In this document: positions 1 to 6,070 of the stretch, in pieces | Position numbering within the stretch: position 1 is the stretch's first letter | Layout: each line of letters begins with the position of its first letter | From: Dehalococcoidales bacterium | GTDB taxonomy: Bacteria > Chloroflexota > Dehalococcoidia > Dehalococcoidales > RBG-16-60-22 | DNA length: 9,381 bases | Direction of reading: 5' to 3' | Assembly (NCBI GenBank): GCA_030606585.1 | Contig: JAUWGD010000062.1 | Coordinates: 1 to 9,381, forward strand | The notes under the pieces: model-generated | Told to the model about the DNA's origin: nothing | The model's input: only the letters and a program-made list of their open reading frames with translations | Databases searched by the model: none | Program-made: the position numbers and the translations under genes

Positions 1-398
1 ACGATTTCGATACCGACACCCTTACCCAGCGCACCACCCATTAAAAGCACCAGGTTGGGCATTTTGACCGCAGAAACATCCTTGATTTTACCGCATACGG
101 TCGTGGTGGCGCCGATATGATTGACGGCCTCATCGTAGTTAATCGTGTCGGTGTCCGGCTGCACTACGGGTCCCGGCGGCTCCCATTCAGGTTCCGGTTT
201 TGGTATATATGTCCGTTCGGGTTCTGGTTCCGGCTCAGGTTCAGGTGCTGGCTCCGGTTCCGGTGCTGGTGCTGGTGCCGGGGCCGGTGCCGGGGCCGGG
301 GCTGGCTCTTGTTCCCCTCCGCACCCGGTAATCGCCGTACTGAAAGCCAGCATCAATACCAGTAATATGCTCGAAATTATCAGTATCTTTTGCTTCAT
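1..398 (-). CDS. Lipoprotein with Pro/Ala/Glu-rich linker and possible OB-fold domain (3' end beyond window)
   Basis: This is an open frame read leftwards from the ATG at 398-396; 132 codons are present and the gene continues past the left edge. A strong Shine-Dalgarno (AAGGGAGG) lies just upstream of the start. Residues 1-25 are a signal peptide (Lys-2 and Lys-4, then a hydrophobic run) ending in a lipobox I-T-G-C with Cys26, so the mature protein should be lipid-anchored outside the membrane. Residues 32-61 are almost pure Pro-Ala then Pro-Glu, a stiff spacer. From about residue 86 a globular part begins (NYDEAVNHIGATTTVCGKI, Cys102). It resembles the small OB-fold-like domains (E/D-A-x-x-H-I-G then TVxGxV) attached to bacterial lipoproteins and nucleases. 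The lipoprotein call is firm; the domain call is a resemblance only, and no function can be assigned. It is divergent from the gene at 627. Confidence 0.85.
   Translation of the reverse strand, partial: MKQKILIISSILLVLMLAFSTAITGCGGEQEPAPAPAPAPAPAPAPEPEPAPEPEPEPEPERTYIPKPEPEWEPPGPVVQPDTDTINYDEAVNHIGATTTVCGKIKDVSAVKMPNLVLLMGGALGKGVGIEI
216..305 (-). repeat. Pro-Ala / Pro-Glu coding microrepeat
   Basis: Thirty consecutive codons of the lipoprotein alternate Pro with Ala or Glu (codons 32-61). At the DNA level this is an imperfect hexanucleotide repeat (CCGGCN/CCGGAR on the coding strand). It could vary in length between strains by slippage in in-frame steps. On the plus strand it reads as a Gly-Ser/Gly-Ala string, which is only the antisense shadow. 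Confidence 0.8.
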
Positions 399-457
399 TT
401 CACTACCTCCCTTAAATAATGCTCACGCATTTGTGGTATATAAAAAATATTTTTCAT
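395..457 (-). other. Possible 20-codon leader ORF overlapping the lipoprotein start
   Basis: A frame opens at an ATG (457-455), runs 20 codons (MKNIFYIPQMREHYLREVVK) and stops at a TGA (397-395) that overlaps the lipoprotein ATG as ATGA, the classic arrangement for translational coupling. Its own ribosome site is weak. A strong GGGGAGG at 482-476 is ideally spaced instead for a two-codon frame ATG-AAA-TAG at 468-460 just upstream. The frame could equally be chance, because the lipoprotein Shine-Dalgarno supplies part of its sequence. This is reported as a possible leader, not a proven gene. Confidence 0.25.
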
Positions 458-474
458 TTCTATTTCATTTACAT

Positions 475-492
475 ACCTCCCCGTTGCGGATT
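475..492. repeat. 18-bp repeat copy 1, near-palindromic (possible operator)
   Basis: The plus strand reads ACCTCCCCGTTGCGGATT. It matches 16 of 18 positions with the copy at 605-622. The core CCGTTGCGG is a near-palindrome. The element lies about 10 bp downstream of the predicted start of the leftward transcript and includes, on the minus strand, the GGGGAGG ribosome-site-like sequence. Confidence 0.5.
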
Positions 493-505
493 AATGCTTG
501 TAGAG

Positions 506-511
506 ATTATA
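506..511 (-). promoter_or_regulatory. Candidate -10 box for the lipoprotein gene
   Basis: The minus strand carries a perfect TATAAT at 511-506, predicting a transcription start near 499 and a leader of about 100 nt. No good -35 hexamer is seen at 16-18 bp (TATCAA at best), but the region upstream is an A/T tract that could act as an UP element. Confidence 0.4.
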
Positions 512-559
512 GACCTTTTTAAAAAAAATTGATACCCTTTTCATTAAATTTTTCTCGCC

Positions 560-588
560 TTGACACAAAAGTAACGATTCTCTATCCT
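560..588 (+). promoter_or_regulatory. Sigma-70-type promoter for the corrinoid-activation-like gene
   Basis: A perfect -35 TTGACA (560-565), a 17-bp spacer and a -10 TATCCT (583-588, 4 of 6) predict a start near 595 and a leader of about 32 nt. It is divergent from the lipoprotein promoter, and the second copy of the 18-bp repeat lies just downstream, where a bound protein would block transcription. Confidence 0.65.
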
Positions 589-604
589 GATAGTAGCGGG
601 AATC

Positions 605-622
605 ACCTGCCCGTTACGGATT
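605..622. repeat. 18-bp repeat copy 2, palindromic core (possible operator)
   Basis: The plus strand reads ACCTGCCCGTTACGGATT. The core CCGT-T-ACGG is a perfect palindrome with a single central base. It sits between the predicted transcription start and the TTG start at 627 and covers the only weak ribosome site (CGGA, 617-620). It is a direct repeat of 475-492, exactly 130 bp away. Confidence 0.5.
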
Positions 623-626
623 TACT

Positions 627-1325
627 TTGACTGATTCAGAGAACAAAATCATACACCAATTAGAACTGCCCGTCAAGCTTGACCCGGCAACGATTATTAC
701 ATACCTGAGGCTCGATAACACCAATAACCGTATCGAAGAGATGGCCCGCGAACTTGCGGATATGGCGCTGGCGGCGGCCCGGCCCAGGGCGATTTACCAG
801 GTATCACCGGTCTGTGGTATTGATGGCGACGCGGTGAATATCGACGGTACCGTCTTCACCAGCCGTGTACTCAGCAAGAACCTCGTCAATCAAGATACGG
901 TTTATCCATTCATCGCTACCGCGGGGCGGGAACTTGACGAGTTACCCATACCCGCGAAAGATATGATGCGGCAATACTGCCTGGACATTATTAAAACAGT
1001 GGTACTGGTCTCGGGGATAGACTACCTTTCGGACTACCTGAAAAGTAAGTACTCTCTCGACCAGATTGCCCTCATGAATCCCGGGGAGATAAAGTCCTGG
1101 CCGATTACCGAGCAGAAACCGCTTTTTACCCTTTTCGGCGGCGCGGAGGGGCAAATCGGGGTAACATTGTCCGAAAGCGGCGTTATGAAGCCTGTGAAAT
1201 CACGCTCCGGGATATTGTTCCCCAATGATACCGGCTTCCTGAGCTGCCGGCTCTGCACGCAGTTCCAATGCCCCGGCAGAAAGGCCGCCTATGACCCCGA
1301 GTTGGAAAAAGAATACATGGCTTAG
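627..1325 (+). CDS. Stand-alone MetH-activation-like (corrinoid reactivation) protein
   Basis: This 232-residue cytoplasmic protein resembles the C-terminal reactivation domain of vitamin B12-dependent methionine synthase. In that enzyme the domain binds SAM and helps reductively remethylate inactive cob(II)alamin. The clearest segment is residues 150-170 (MNPGEIKSWPITEQKPLFTLF), the PG-x-x-x-x-W-P-x-x-E-Q motif of the free-standing family, followed by IGVTLSESGVMKPVKSRSG. The C-terminus has a Cys cluster C207-x2-C210-x4-C215-PGR, which may bind a metal or an iron-sulfur cluster. No cobalamin- or homocysteine-binding domain is attached, so it must act on a separate corrinoid protein, none of which is in this window. 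The start is TTG with a weak CGGA ribosome site; it was chosen because the promoter lies just upstream and the next ATG is at residue 39, inside the conserved region. Family call good, exact partner unknown. Confidence 0.75.
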   Translation: MTDSENKIIHQLELPVKLDPATIITYLRLDNTNNRIEEMARELADMALAAARPRAIYQVSPVCGIDGDAVNIDGTVFTSRVLSKNLVNQDTVYPFIATAGRELDELPIPAKDMMRQYCLDIIKTVVLVSGIDYLSDYLKSKYSLDQIALMNPGEIKSWPITEQKPLFTLFGGAEGQIGVTLSESGVMKPVKSRSGILFPNDTGFLSCRLCTQFQCPGRKAAYDPELEKEYMA

Positions 1326-1360
1326 CCTTTTTTATTGAGAGTTCGATATCCAGAGTCAAC

Positions 1361-1389
1361 TTGAATATCCCCAGCAACAATCCTATTAT
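1361..1389 (+). promoter_or_regulatory. Promoter of the DUF169/cupin/AOR operon
   Basis: TTGAAT (1361-1366), a 17-bp spacer and TATTAT (1384-1389, 5 of 6 to consensus) predict a start near 1396 and a leader of about 38 nt ending in a strong AGGAGG ribosome site. No other convincing promoter was found in the gaps between 1434 and 5859, so the five genes are probably one transcript. Confidence 0.6.
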
Positions 1390-1433
1390 AAATGGGTAGC
1401 ACAACATAATTATTATCCCCGAAGGAGGTTATC

Positions 1434-2177
1434 ATGAGCCCAACCCCCAAGGAGTATTCAATACTAGAAAAATTCGGTTTCGAACGGCCACCCGTAGGCG
1501 TCAAGTACCTCTTCAACAAGCCGAAGGGACTCGAGAGGCACGGCAAGGTAATGGACTTCTGCGAGATGCTGGTGGAGGCGCAGCAGGGCAACGCGTTTTA
1601 CGTTGACAAAGATAACTTTTCCTGTGTCGGCGCGCTGCTGCTCGGCATGAAGGAAGACGACCCGATATTCGAAAGCGGACGGGTGGGACCGAAGCTGGGA
1701 GCCTTCAAGGACGTACGCGCCAACCGGAGAATTTACCAGTACCTTCCCAGGCTCCTCAAGAATTCCATCAACTACGTTGCCTTTGCTCCACTGGACAAGC
1801 TCACGTTCGAGCCGGACTTACTGATTATCCTGGCCACCGTGAGCCAGGCGGAAATATTCATCCGGGCTAAAGCCTATACCACCGGCGAAAGCTGGTCGGC
1901 TAAAGGCACGCCGGTCGTCGGGTGCACATGGCTCTATATTTACCCTTACTTAAACGGCGAAATCAATCTATCTATTACCGGTTTCGGCTTCGGCATGAAA
2001 GCCCGGCATCTCTTCCCGGAGGGCCAGATACTGGTCAGTATTCCCTGGGACAGGCTCTCTTCGATATTTAAGAACCTGGAGGAGATGGAATGGGTCCCGG
2101 AATCGTACACCCTGGGCCCGGAAGGCCATAAAAAGAAGGTCCACAGGATAGTCGAGGAACTGGAAAAGGAGTCCTGA
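1434..2177 (+). CDS. DUF169 family protein, copy 1
   Basis: This 247-residue soluble protein belongs to DUF169 (COG2043-type), a family of unknown function common in anaerobic bacteria and archaea. Recognition rests on the N-terminal F-x-F-E-R-x-P-V-G-V-K segment (14-24), Cys43-E-M-L-x-E-A-Q, Cys64-V-G followed by L-G-M, YVAFAPLDKLTF (114-125), and the later T-P-V-V-G-Cys164-x-W and ITGFGFGM stretches. Cys43, Cys64 and Cys164 are also present in the second copy at 2684, which suggests a shared structural or ligand-binding role. There is no signal peptide or membrane segment. An AGGAGG ribosome site precedes the ATG, and tandem stops TGA-TAA end the gene. It is the first gene of the operon and heads a DUF169-cupin unit that is repeated downstream; roughly half of the residues match the second copy. 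A role in binding or modifying a cofactor or substrate of the AOR enzyme is inference. Confidence 0.85.
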   Translation: MSPTPKEYSILEKFGFERPPVGVKYLFNKPKGLERHGKVMDFCEMLVEAQQGNAFYVDKDNFSCVGALLLGMKEDDPIFESGRVGPKLGAFKDVRANRRIYQYLPRLLKNSINYVAFAPLDKLTFEPDLLIILATVSQAEIFIRAKAYTTGESWSAKGTPVVGCTWLYIYPYLNGEINLSITGFGFGMKARHLFPEGQILVSIPWDRLSSIFKNLEEMEWVPESYTLGPEGHKKKVHRIVEELEKES

Positions 2178-2222
2178 TAAAACAACCGGGCCACATCGTT
2201 ATTTCAAGGGAGGTACGTCCAC

Positions 2223-2642
2223 ATGGCGGAATTGGAATACGATAAATACATGGTAAAGATAACTAAGGAAAGTCTCAGAGGACCCGGAATGTGGCTTATG
2301 AGCGACGAGCTTGTTCCCGGCTGTAATGTGAATATCATATGCAACTGGATACGTGAACAGCCCAGGCCCAATCCGTTGCACCAGGCCATGGAATCGCACG
2401 ACTACGACGAGATTATTCTGAATATTGGCGCCGACCCTCAACACCCCGAATACCTCGGGGCGGAAATAGAGGGCTACATGGGCGACGAAAGGCAGTTAAG
2501 CACCACGACCACCGCGTTATTCATACCCAGAGGCGTACCACACGGTAGGGTAACCTGGAAGAGTTTCGAAAAGCCGCACTTACAGATGGCCATCAAACTG
2601 AGCGGGAAAATCGAACCGATGGGGCCGCCGCCAAAGAAGTAG
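2223..2642 (+). CDS. Small cupin-like protein, copy 1 (altered metal site)
   Basis: This 139-residue single-domain protein has a cupin-type beta-barrel pattern. Motif 1 is E57-S-H59-D-Y-D-E63 followed by G69; motif 2 is P102-R-G-V-P-H107. Cupins normally hold a metal with H-x-H-x3-E and the later His. Here the first His is replaced by Glu57, whereas the paralog at 3484 keeps the full triad. The metal site may therefore be changed or lost, although His53 nearby could substitute. Other shared landmarks are I-G-x-D-P, L-G-A-E and the C-terminal L-S-G-K. A GGGAGG ribosome site (2208-2213) supports the ATG. The gap to the preceding DUF169 gene is only 45 bp. The substrate is unknown; the fold call is from motifs only. 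Confidence 0.75.
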   Translation: MAELEYDKYMVKITKESLRGPGMWLMSDELVPGCNVNIICNWIREQPRPNPLHQAMESHDYDEIILNIGADPQHPEYLGAEIEGYMGDERQLSTTTTALFIPRGVPHGRVTWKSFEKPHLQMAIKLSGKIEPMGPPPKK

Positions 2643-2683
2643 TCTCATCAACCTGCCCGGAGTAAAACCGAAAGGATATCGTT

Positions 2684-3442
2684 ATGAGCTCAAATTCATA
2701 TGACTTCTCCGTCCTGGATAAATTCAAGTTTGAAAGAAAGCCCGTAGGCGTCAAGTTCATGATTGAAAAACCGAAAGGCATCAAGCGAATAGATAAAGAG
2801 TTGAACATGTGCGAGATGCTTAAAGAAGCCCAGGAGAATGATGCGTTTTACGTGGGTCCCGATGACTGGGTATGCGTGGGCGTGGAACAGATGATACTGG
2901 GCATGAAAGACGCGGAGCCGGTCCTCGTCAGCGGGCTACTGGGCGGCGACGAGGGTCTCTATAAGGAAGCGAGTGCCTGCCGCGCCATGTACCAGTACCT
3001 GCCCAGTTTGCCGAAAGGCTCGGTGCAGTACGTGGCCTTCGCTCCTATTGACAAGCTTACCTTCGACCCGGACGTGCTTGTCATGACCGCCGATATCAAC
3101 CAGGCGGCGACACTTTTACGGTCCATCAACTACTCCACGGGAAAGCCCTTCACGAGCAGGGCGACGCCGGTGGTTGCCTGCTCCTGGATTTACGTCTATC
3201 CGGTCGTCAGCGGCGAGTTGAACTACTACATTACCGGCCTGGGAACCGGGATGCAGCAGCTTAATATCTTCCCGCCGGGACTGTTCCTGATATCGGTGCC
3301 CTTCCAGATTCTCCCCACCGTGCTGGACAACCTTAAAGAGATGTCATACAGTCCCACGCTGGAACCGGGACCGGGGGGAAAAGCCCACAGGAAACGGGTC
3401 AACAAATTACTGGAAGACATGAGAGAAAGAATAAAAGAATAA
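2684..3442 (+). CDS. DUF169 family protein, copy 2
   Basis: This 252-residue DUF169 protein is clearly a paralog of the gene at 1434. Shared blocks are F-E-R-K-P-V-G-V-K (16-24), Cys43-E-M-L-K-E-A-Q, Cys64-V-G, YVAFAPIDKLTF (116-127), T-P-V-V-A-Cys166-x-W and ITGLGTGM. It has one extra cysteine (Cys99) where copy 1 has none, a two-residue insertion near position 67, and a more charged C-terminus. At the DNA level 16 bases coding for P-V-G-V-K are identical in the two copies (1491-1506 and 2741-2756), in line with an old tandem duplication followed by divergence. The ribosome site is AAAGGA. It lies 41 bp after cupin 1 and 41 bp before cupin 2. The retained but diverged copies suggest two related substrates or a heteromeric complex; this is inference. 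Confidence 0.85.
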   Translation: MSSNSYDFSVLDKFKFERKPVGVKFMIEKPKGIKRIDKELNMCEMLKEAQENDAFYVGPDDWVCVGVEQMILGMKDAEPVLVSGLLGGDEGLYKEASACRAMYQYLPSLPKGSVQYVAFAPIDKLTFDPDVLVMTADINQAATLLRSINYSTGKPFTSRATPVVACSWIYVYPVVSGELNYYITGLGTGMQQLNIFPPGLFLISVPFQILPTVLDNLKEMSYSPTLEPGPGGKAHRKRVNKLLEDMRERIKE

Positions 3443-3483
3443 CATTCTACAAAATACATAAGCAAATTTGAGAGGAGTATGCA

Positions 3484-3891
3484 ATGGCCGAAACAAAATA
3501 CGGAAAACACCTGGTTACCATACCCTTCCACAAGACACCGAACGGCGCGCTGTTTGCCACTGGGGGCGACATCCTCGGCGGTTTCGAACTCAATGTCATC
3601 TACGCCTGCGGCTACGAGACCGGTATCACCGGCCTGTCCACCAAGCCCCACGTGCATAATTACGATGAAGCCGTGTTCTTCATCGGCTCCGACCCCTATA
3701 ACCTCGACGATTTAGGCGCCGAAGTTGAAATATCCATCGGTGAACTGGGCAAGGAAGAGAAGCACACCTTCGATAAACCAACCGTGCTGGTAGCCCCCAG
3801 GGGACTCCACCACTGCCCGATAGTCACCAAGAGAATCGATAAACCCTACGTGTGCATGGCGGTCTCGCTTACCGGGAAGAGATCGGACTAG
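3484..3891 (+). CDS. Small cupin-like protein, copy 2 (complete metal triad)
   Basis: This 135-residue protein is homologous to the one at 2223. It carries a complete cupin metal signature: H56-V-H58-N-Y-D-E62 with G68, and P105-R-G-L-H-H110. It should thus bind a divalent metal (Fe, Mn, Ni or Zn cannot be told apart from sequence). Both copies share Y-D-E, I-G-x-D-P, L-G-A-E-x-E and a final L-x-G-K. The protein is cytoplasmic with no signal. The start is ATG 3484 with GAGAGGAG upstream; an overlapping ATG at 3479 is in another frame and opens only a shadow. It is the fourth gene of the operon, 51 bp before the AOR gene. Single-domain cupins can be dioxygenases, isomerases, lyases or ligand sensors. 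In an apparently anaerobic setting a non-oxygenase role is more likely, but this is inference. Confidence 0.8.
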   Translation: MAETKYGKHLVTIPFHKTPNGALFATGGDILGGFELNVIYACGYETGITGLSTKPHVHNYDEAVFFIGSDPYNLDDLGAEVEISIGELGKEEKHTFDKPTVLVAPRGLHHCPIVTKRIDKPYVCMAVSLTGKRSD

Positions 3892-3942
3892 ACATACATC
3901 TCGTATATTTTTACTGAAATACATATTACCTGGAGGTTAAGC

Positions 3943-5859
3943 GTGGCTGAATTCGGATATGCCGGGGAAATCCTCAAGATTGACCTTGCCGACGGAGCGA
4001 TTACCAGGCTGCCCACGGCGGATTACGCGGACAGGTTCCTTGGCGGCAGGGGCATCGCCGCCAGGCTTTACTGGGAGATAGTGCCGCCCGAGACTAAGGC
4101 TTACGACCCGGAGAACTGCCTTATCTACATCACCGGGCCCGTCACCGGGTTTAACAGGCTGGCCGGATGCCGGTGGCAGGTCTGCGGGAAAGCGCCGGTC
4201 ATGGAACCGGAGGCTTTTTCCTACGCCAACCTGGGCGAAAGGTGGGGGTCATATCTCAAGTACGCCGGCTACGACGGGCTGGTGGTTACGGGCAAAGCCG
4301 ATAAGCCCGTATATATCTATATCCATGACGGCGCCATCGAAATAAAGGATGCTTCACCCCTCTGGGGCAAGTCCGCTTTCGAGGTAAGCGACAGTCTGAA
4401 AGGAGAGCTGGGCAAAGGGGTGAGCGTGCTGACTATCAGCCCCGCCGCCGAAAACCTGGTCTCCTTCGCCACCATGCTTACCGATGACGGCGCTTCCGGC
4501 GCCAGTGGCCTCGGCAGTGTGATGGGGTCGAAATACCTCAAGGCCATAGCAGTCGCCGGTGACAAGCGACCGCAAGCCGCCGACCCGGAAAGGCTCAGCA
4601 ATCTTGCCGACCGGATACTTCAAATCAGGAGAGATACCTGGAAAGGCTGGCTCGACGATATACCGGGTCGCACCAAACTCCGCGCCTGCTACAACTGCGG
4701 CCTCGGCTGTTTCCGGAAATCGTACGAAGCCGAAGGCGGCAAACGCTTTAAATATTTCTGCCAGGCGACGCATGTCTACGCCGGACAGGCAATGAGGTAC
4801 GGCGGCGACACCGCCGAGGTAATTTTGCTAGCGGCACGGTTGTGCGACCAGTACGGACTGGATACCACGGTAATGCAGCCGATTATCGACTGGCTGGCTG
4901 ACTGCTACCAGGAGGGCGTCCTGAGAGAAGAGGACACCGGGCTGCCACTATCGAAGATAGGCAGCGCCGAATTCATAGAAAAGCTCACCAGGAAAATAGC
5001 CTACCGGGAAGGCTTCGGGGAGTTGCTGGCCCAGGGCACGCTTAAAACCGCCGAAAAGGTCGGTAAAAAGGCGCAGGAACTGCTTCATGCTCACGTCATT
5101 ACCCGCGCCGGCGAGAACAGGGACTACGACCCCAGGCTTATACCGACCAACGGACTTCTCTATGCCACCGAGCAAAGGAGGCCGATTAACCAGCTACATG
5201 AAACCAGCCACTCCCTGTGGCTGTGGACTAAATGGGTCCGCCAGGATGAGGACGCGTTTCTATCTTACGACGATTTTGTGAACGTGGGTAAAAACTTCTG
5301 GGGCGGCGCCGTCGCTTCCGACTACTCCACCTACGAAGGCAAGGCACTGGCCGCCAAGAAAATACAGGACCGCACCCATGCCAAGGAGAGCCTCATCCTC
5401 TGCGACTTTCTCTGGCCGATAATATGGGTAAGGTTCGCCGACGACCATACCGGAGACCCCGCCATGGAAAGCCGGGTACTTTCCGCGATTACGGGCAGAG
5501 AAATCGACGAGGCAGGACTGAATAATATCGGAGAGAGAGTTTTCAACCAGCAGAGGGCGATATTTCTCCGGCAGGGGTGGCCGGGGAGACAGGGAGACAG
5601 TCTCCTGGACTATCTCTACGACGAACCGTTAGAGTTTGTCTTTTTCAATCCCGACTGCATAGTACCGGGTAAAAACGGCGAAGTAGTCTCCCGTAAGGGC
5701 GTTAAAGTGGACAGGAACGACTTCGAAAACCTGAAGAGCGAATACTACGGGCTGCGCGGCTGGGATGTGGAGAGCGGGCTGCCGACGGAGAGCAAGCTGC
5801 GGGAACTCGGGCTTGAAGACGTGGCCGCCGATTTAAAGTCGAGGGATTTGCTGCGCTGA
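3943..5859 (+). CDS. Aldehyde:ferredoxin oxidoreductase family tungsten enzyme, divergent subgroup
   Basis: This 638-residue protein has the length and layout of the AOR family, whose members carry a bis-pterin tungsten cofactor and one [4Fe-4S] cluster and oxidise aldehydes (or catalyse related low-potential reactions) with ferredoxin. The N-terminal domain is clear: F-L-G-G-R-G (32-37), I-T-G-P-V-T-G, L-K-Y-A-G-Y-D-G-L-V-V-T-G-K-A-D-K-P-V-Y-I, and G-S-V-M-G-S-K-Y-L-K-A-I. Cluster ligands are C249-x2-C252-x3-C256 plus C487. The first pterin motif DxxGL(C/D)x is present as D302-Q-Y-G-L-D-T. Two deviations stand out: the usual A-G-R-G-G before VMGSK is S-G-A-S-G, and the second pterin motif reads E482-S-L-I-L-C487. 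This points to a non-classical branch, and the substrate cannot be given. The start is GTG with TGGAGG at 3931-3936. It is the last gene of the five-gene operon. No partner electron-transfer subunit adjoins it directly, but a ferredoxin lies in the next operon. Confidence 0.9.
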   Translation: MAEFGYAGEILKIDLADGAITRLPTADYADRFLGGRGIAARLYWEIVPPETKAYDPENCLIYITGPVTGFNRLAGCRWQVCGKAPVMEPEAFSYANLGERWGSYLKYAGYDGLVVTGKADKPVYIYIHDGAIEIKDASPLWGKSAFEVSDSLKGELGKGVSVLTISPAAENLVSFATMLTDDGASGASGLGSVMGSKYLKAIAVAGDKRPQAADPERLSNLADRILQIRRDTWKGWLDDIPGRTKLRACYNCGLGCFRKSYEAEGGKRFKYFCQATHVYAGQAMRYGGDTAEVILLAARLCDQYGLDTTVMQPIIDWLADCYQEGVLREEDTGLPLSKIGSAEFIEKLTRKIAYREGFGELLAQGTLKTAEKVGKKAQELLHAHVITRAGENRDYDPRLIPTNGLLYATEQRRPINQLHETSHSLWLWTKWVRQDEDAFLSYDDFVNVGKNFWGGAVASDYSTYEGKALAAKKIQDRTHAKESLILCDFLWPIIWVRFADDHTGDPAMESRVLSAITGREIDEAGLNNIGERVFNQQRAIFLRQGWPGRQGDSLLDYLYDEPLEFVFFNPDCIVPGKNGEVVSRKGVKVDRNDFENLKSEYYGLRGWDVESGLPTESKLRELGLEDVAADLKSRDLLR

Positions 5860-5868
5860 AGGGACGCG

Positions 5869-5898
5869 TTGCTCTCATTTGACATTATTGGGTATAAT
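5869..5898 (+). promoter_or_regulatory. Promoter for tRNA-Arg
   Basis: A perfect -10 TATAAT (5893-5898) lies 15 bp before the tRNA. A weak -35 TTGCTC (5869-5874) sits at an 18-bp spacing. A perfect TTGACA is also present at 5879-5884 but only 8 bp from the -10, which is too close for normal use. Confidence 0.5.
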
Positions 5899-5913
5899 TA
5901 AACGTGAAAGCAT

Positions 5914-5986
5914 GCCCCTGTAGCTCAGGTGGATAGAGCAGCGGTTTCCTAAACCGCGTGCGCGCGTTCGAATCGCGCCAGGGGTA
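5914..5986 (+). tRNA. tRNA-Arg (anticodon CCT)
   Basis: A full cloverleaf can be folded by eye. The acceptor stem is GCCCCTG (5914-5920) with CAGGGGT (5979-5985), with G1-U72 as the only wobble pair. The D stem is GCTC/GAGC, and the anticodon stem GCGGT/ACCGC encloses the loop TTCCTAA with anticodon CCT at 5948-5950. The T stem is GCGCG/CGCGC with loop TTCGAAT, and the variable loop has 4 nt. Discriminator A is at 5986 and CCA is not encoded. It reads AGG codons, which are frequent in the genes here. It sits alone between the two operons. Confidence 0.95.
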
Positions 5987-6041
5987 CTTTCCTTTCAGAT
6001 AATCCGTATCCGGCTCTCCTCCCACAGCTGTTATCCGATAT

Positions 6042-6070
6042 TTGACAAAGCCCCAACGTGGATATACCAT
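6042..6070 (+). promoter_or_regulatory. Promoter of the flavoprotein/ferredoxin operon, with a palindrome over the -10
   Basis: A perfect -35 TTGACA (6042-6047), a 17-bp spacer and TACCAT (6065-6070, 4 of 6) predict a start near 6077 and a leader of about 49 nt. The inverted repeat GATAT-ACC-ATATC (6061-6073) covers the -10, so a regulator bound there would compete with polymerase. Confidence 0.55.

Noticed and set aside
145..522. Plus-strand frame with a Gly-Ser/Gly-Ala repeat protein
   Set aside because: It is the antisense of the lipoprotein Pro-Ala/Pro-Glu linker; it has no ribosome site and the minus-strand frame has a perfect lipobox and start signal.
1313..1335. GGC-TTA-GCC followed by six T after the MetH-activation-like gene, as a terminator
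   Set aside because: The stem is only 3 bp with a 3-nt loop, too weak to support an intrinsic terminator call.
5914..5986. tRNA-Arg as an integration site of a mobile element
   Set aside because: No integrase and no direct repeat of the tRNA 3' end was seen elsewhere in the window; flanking genes look like ordinary metabolic operons.
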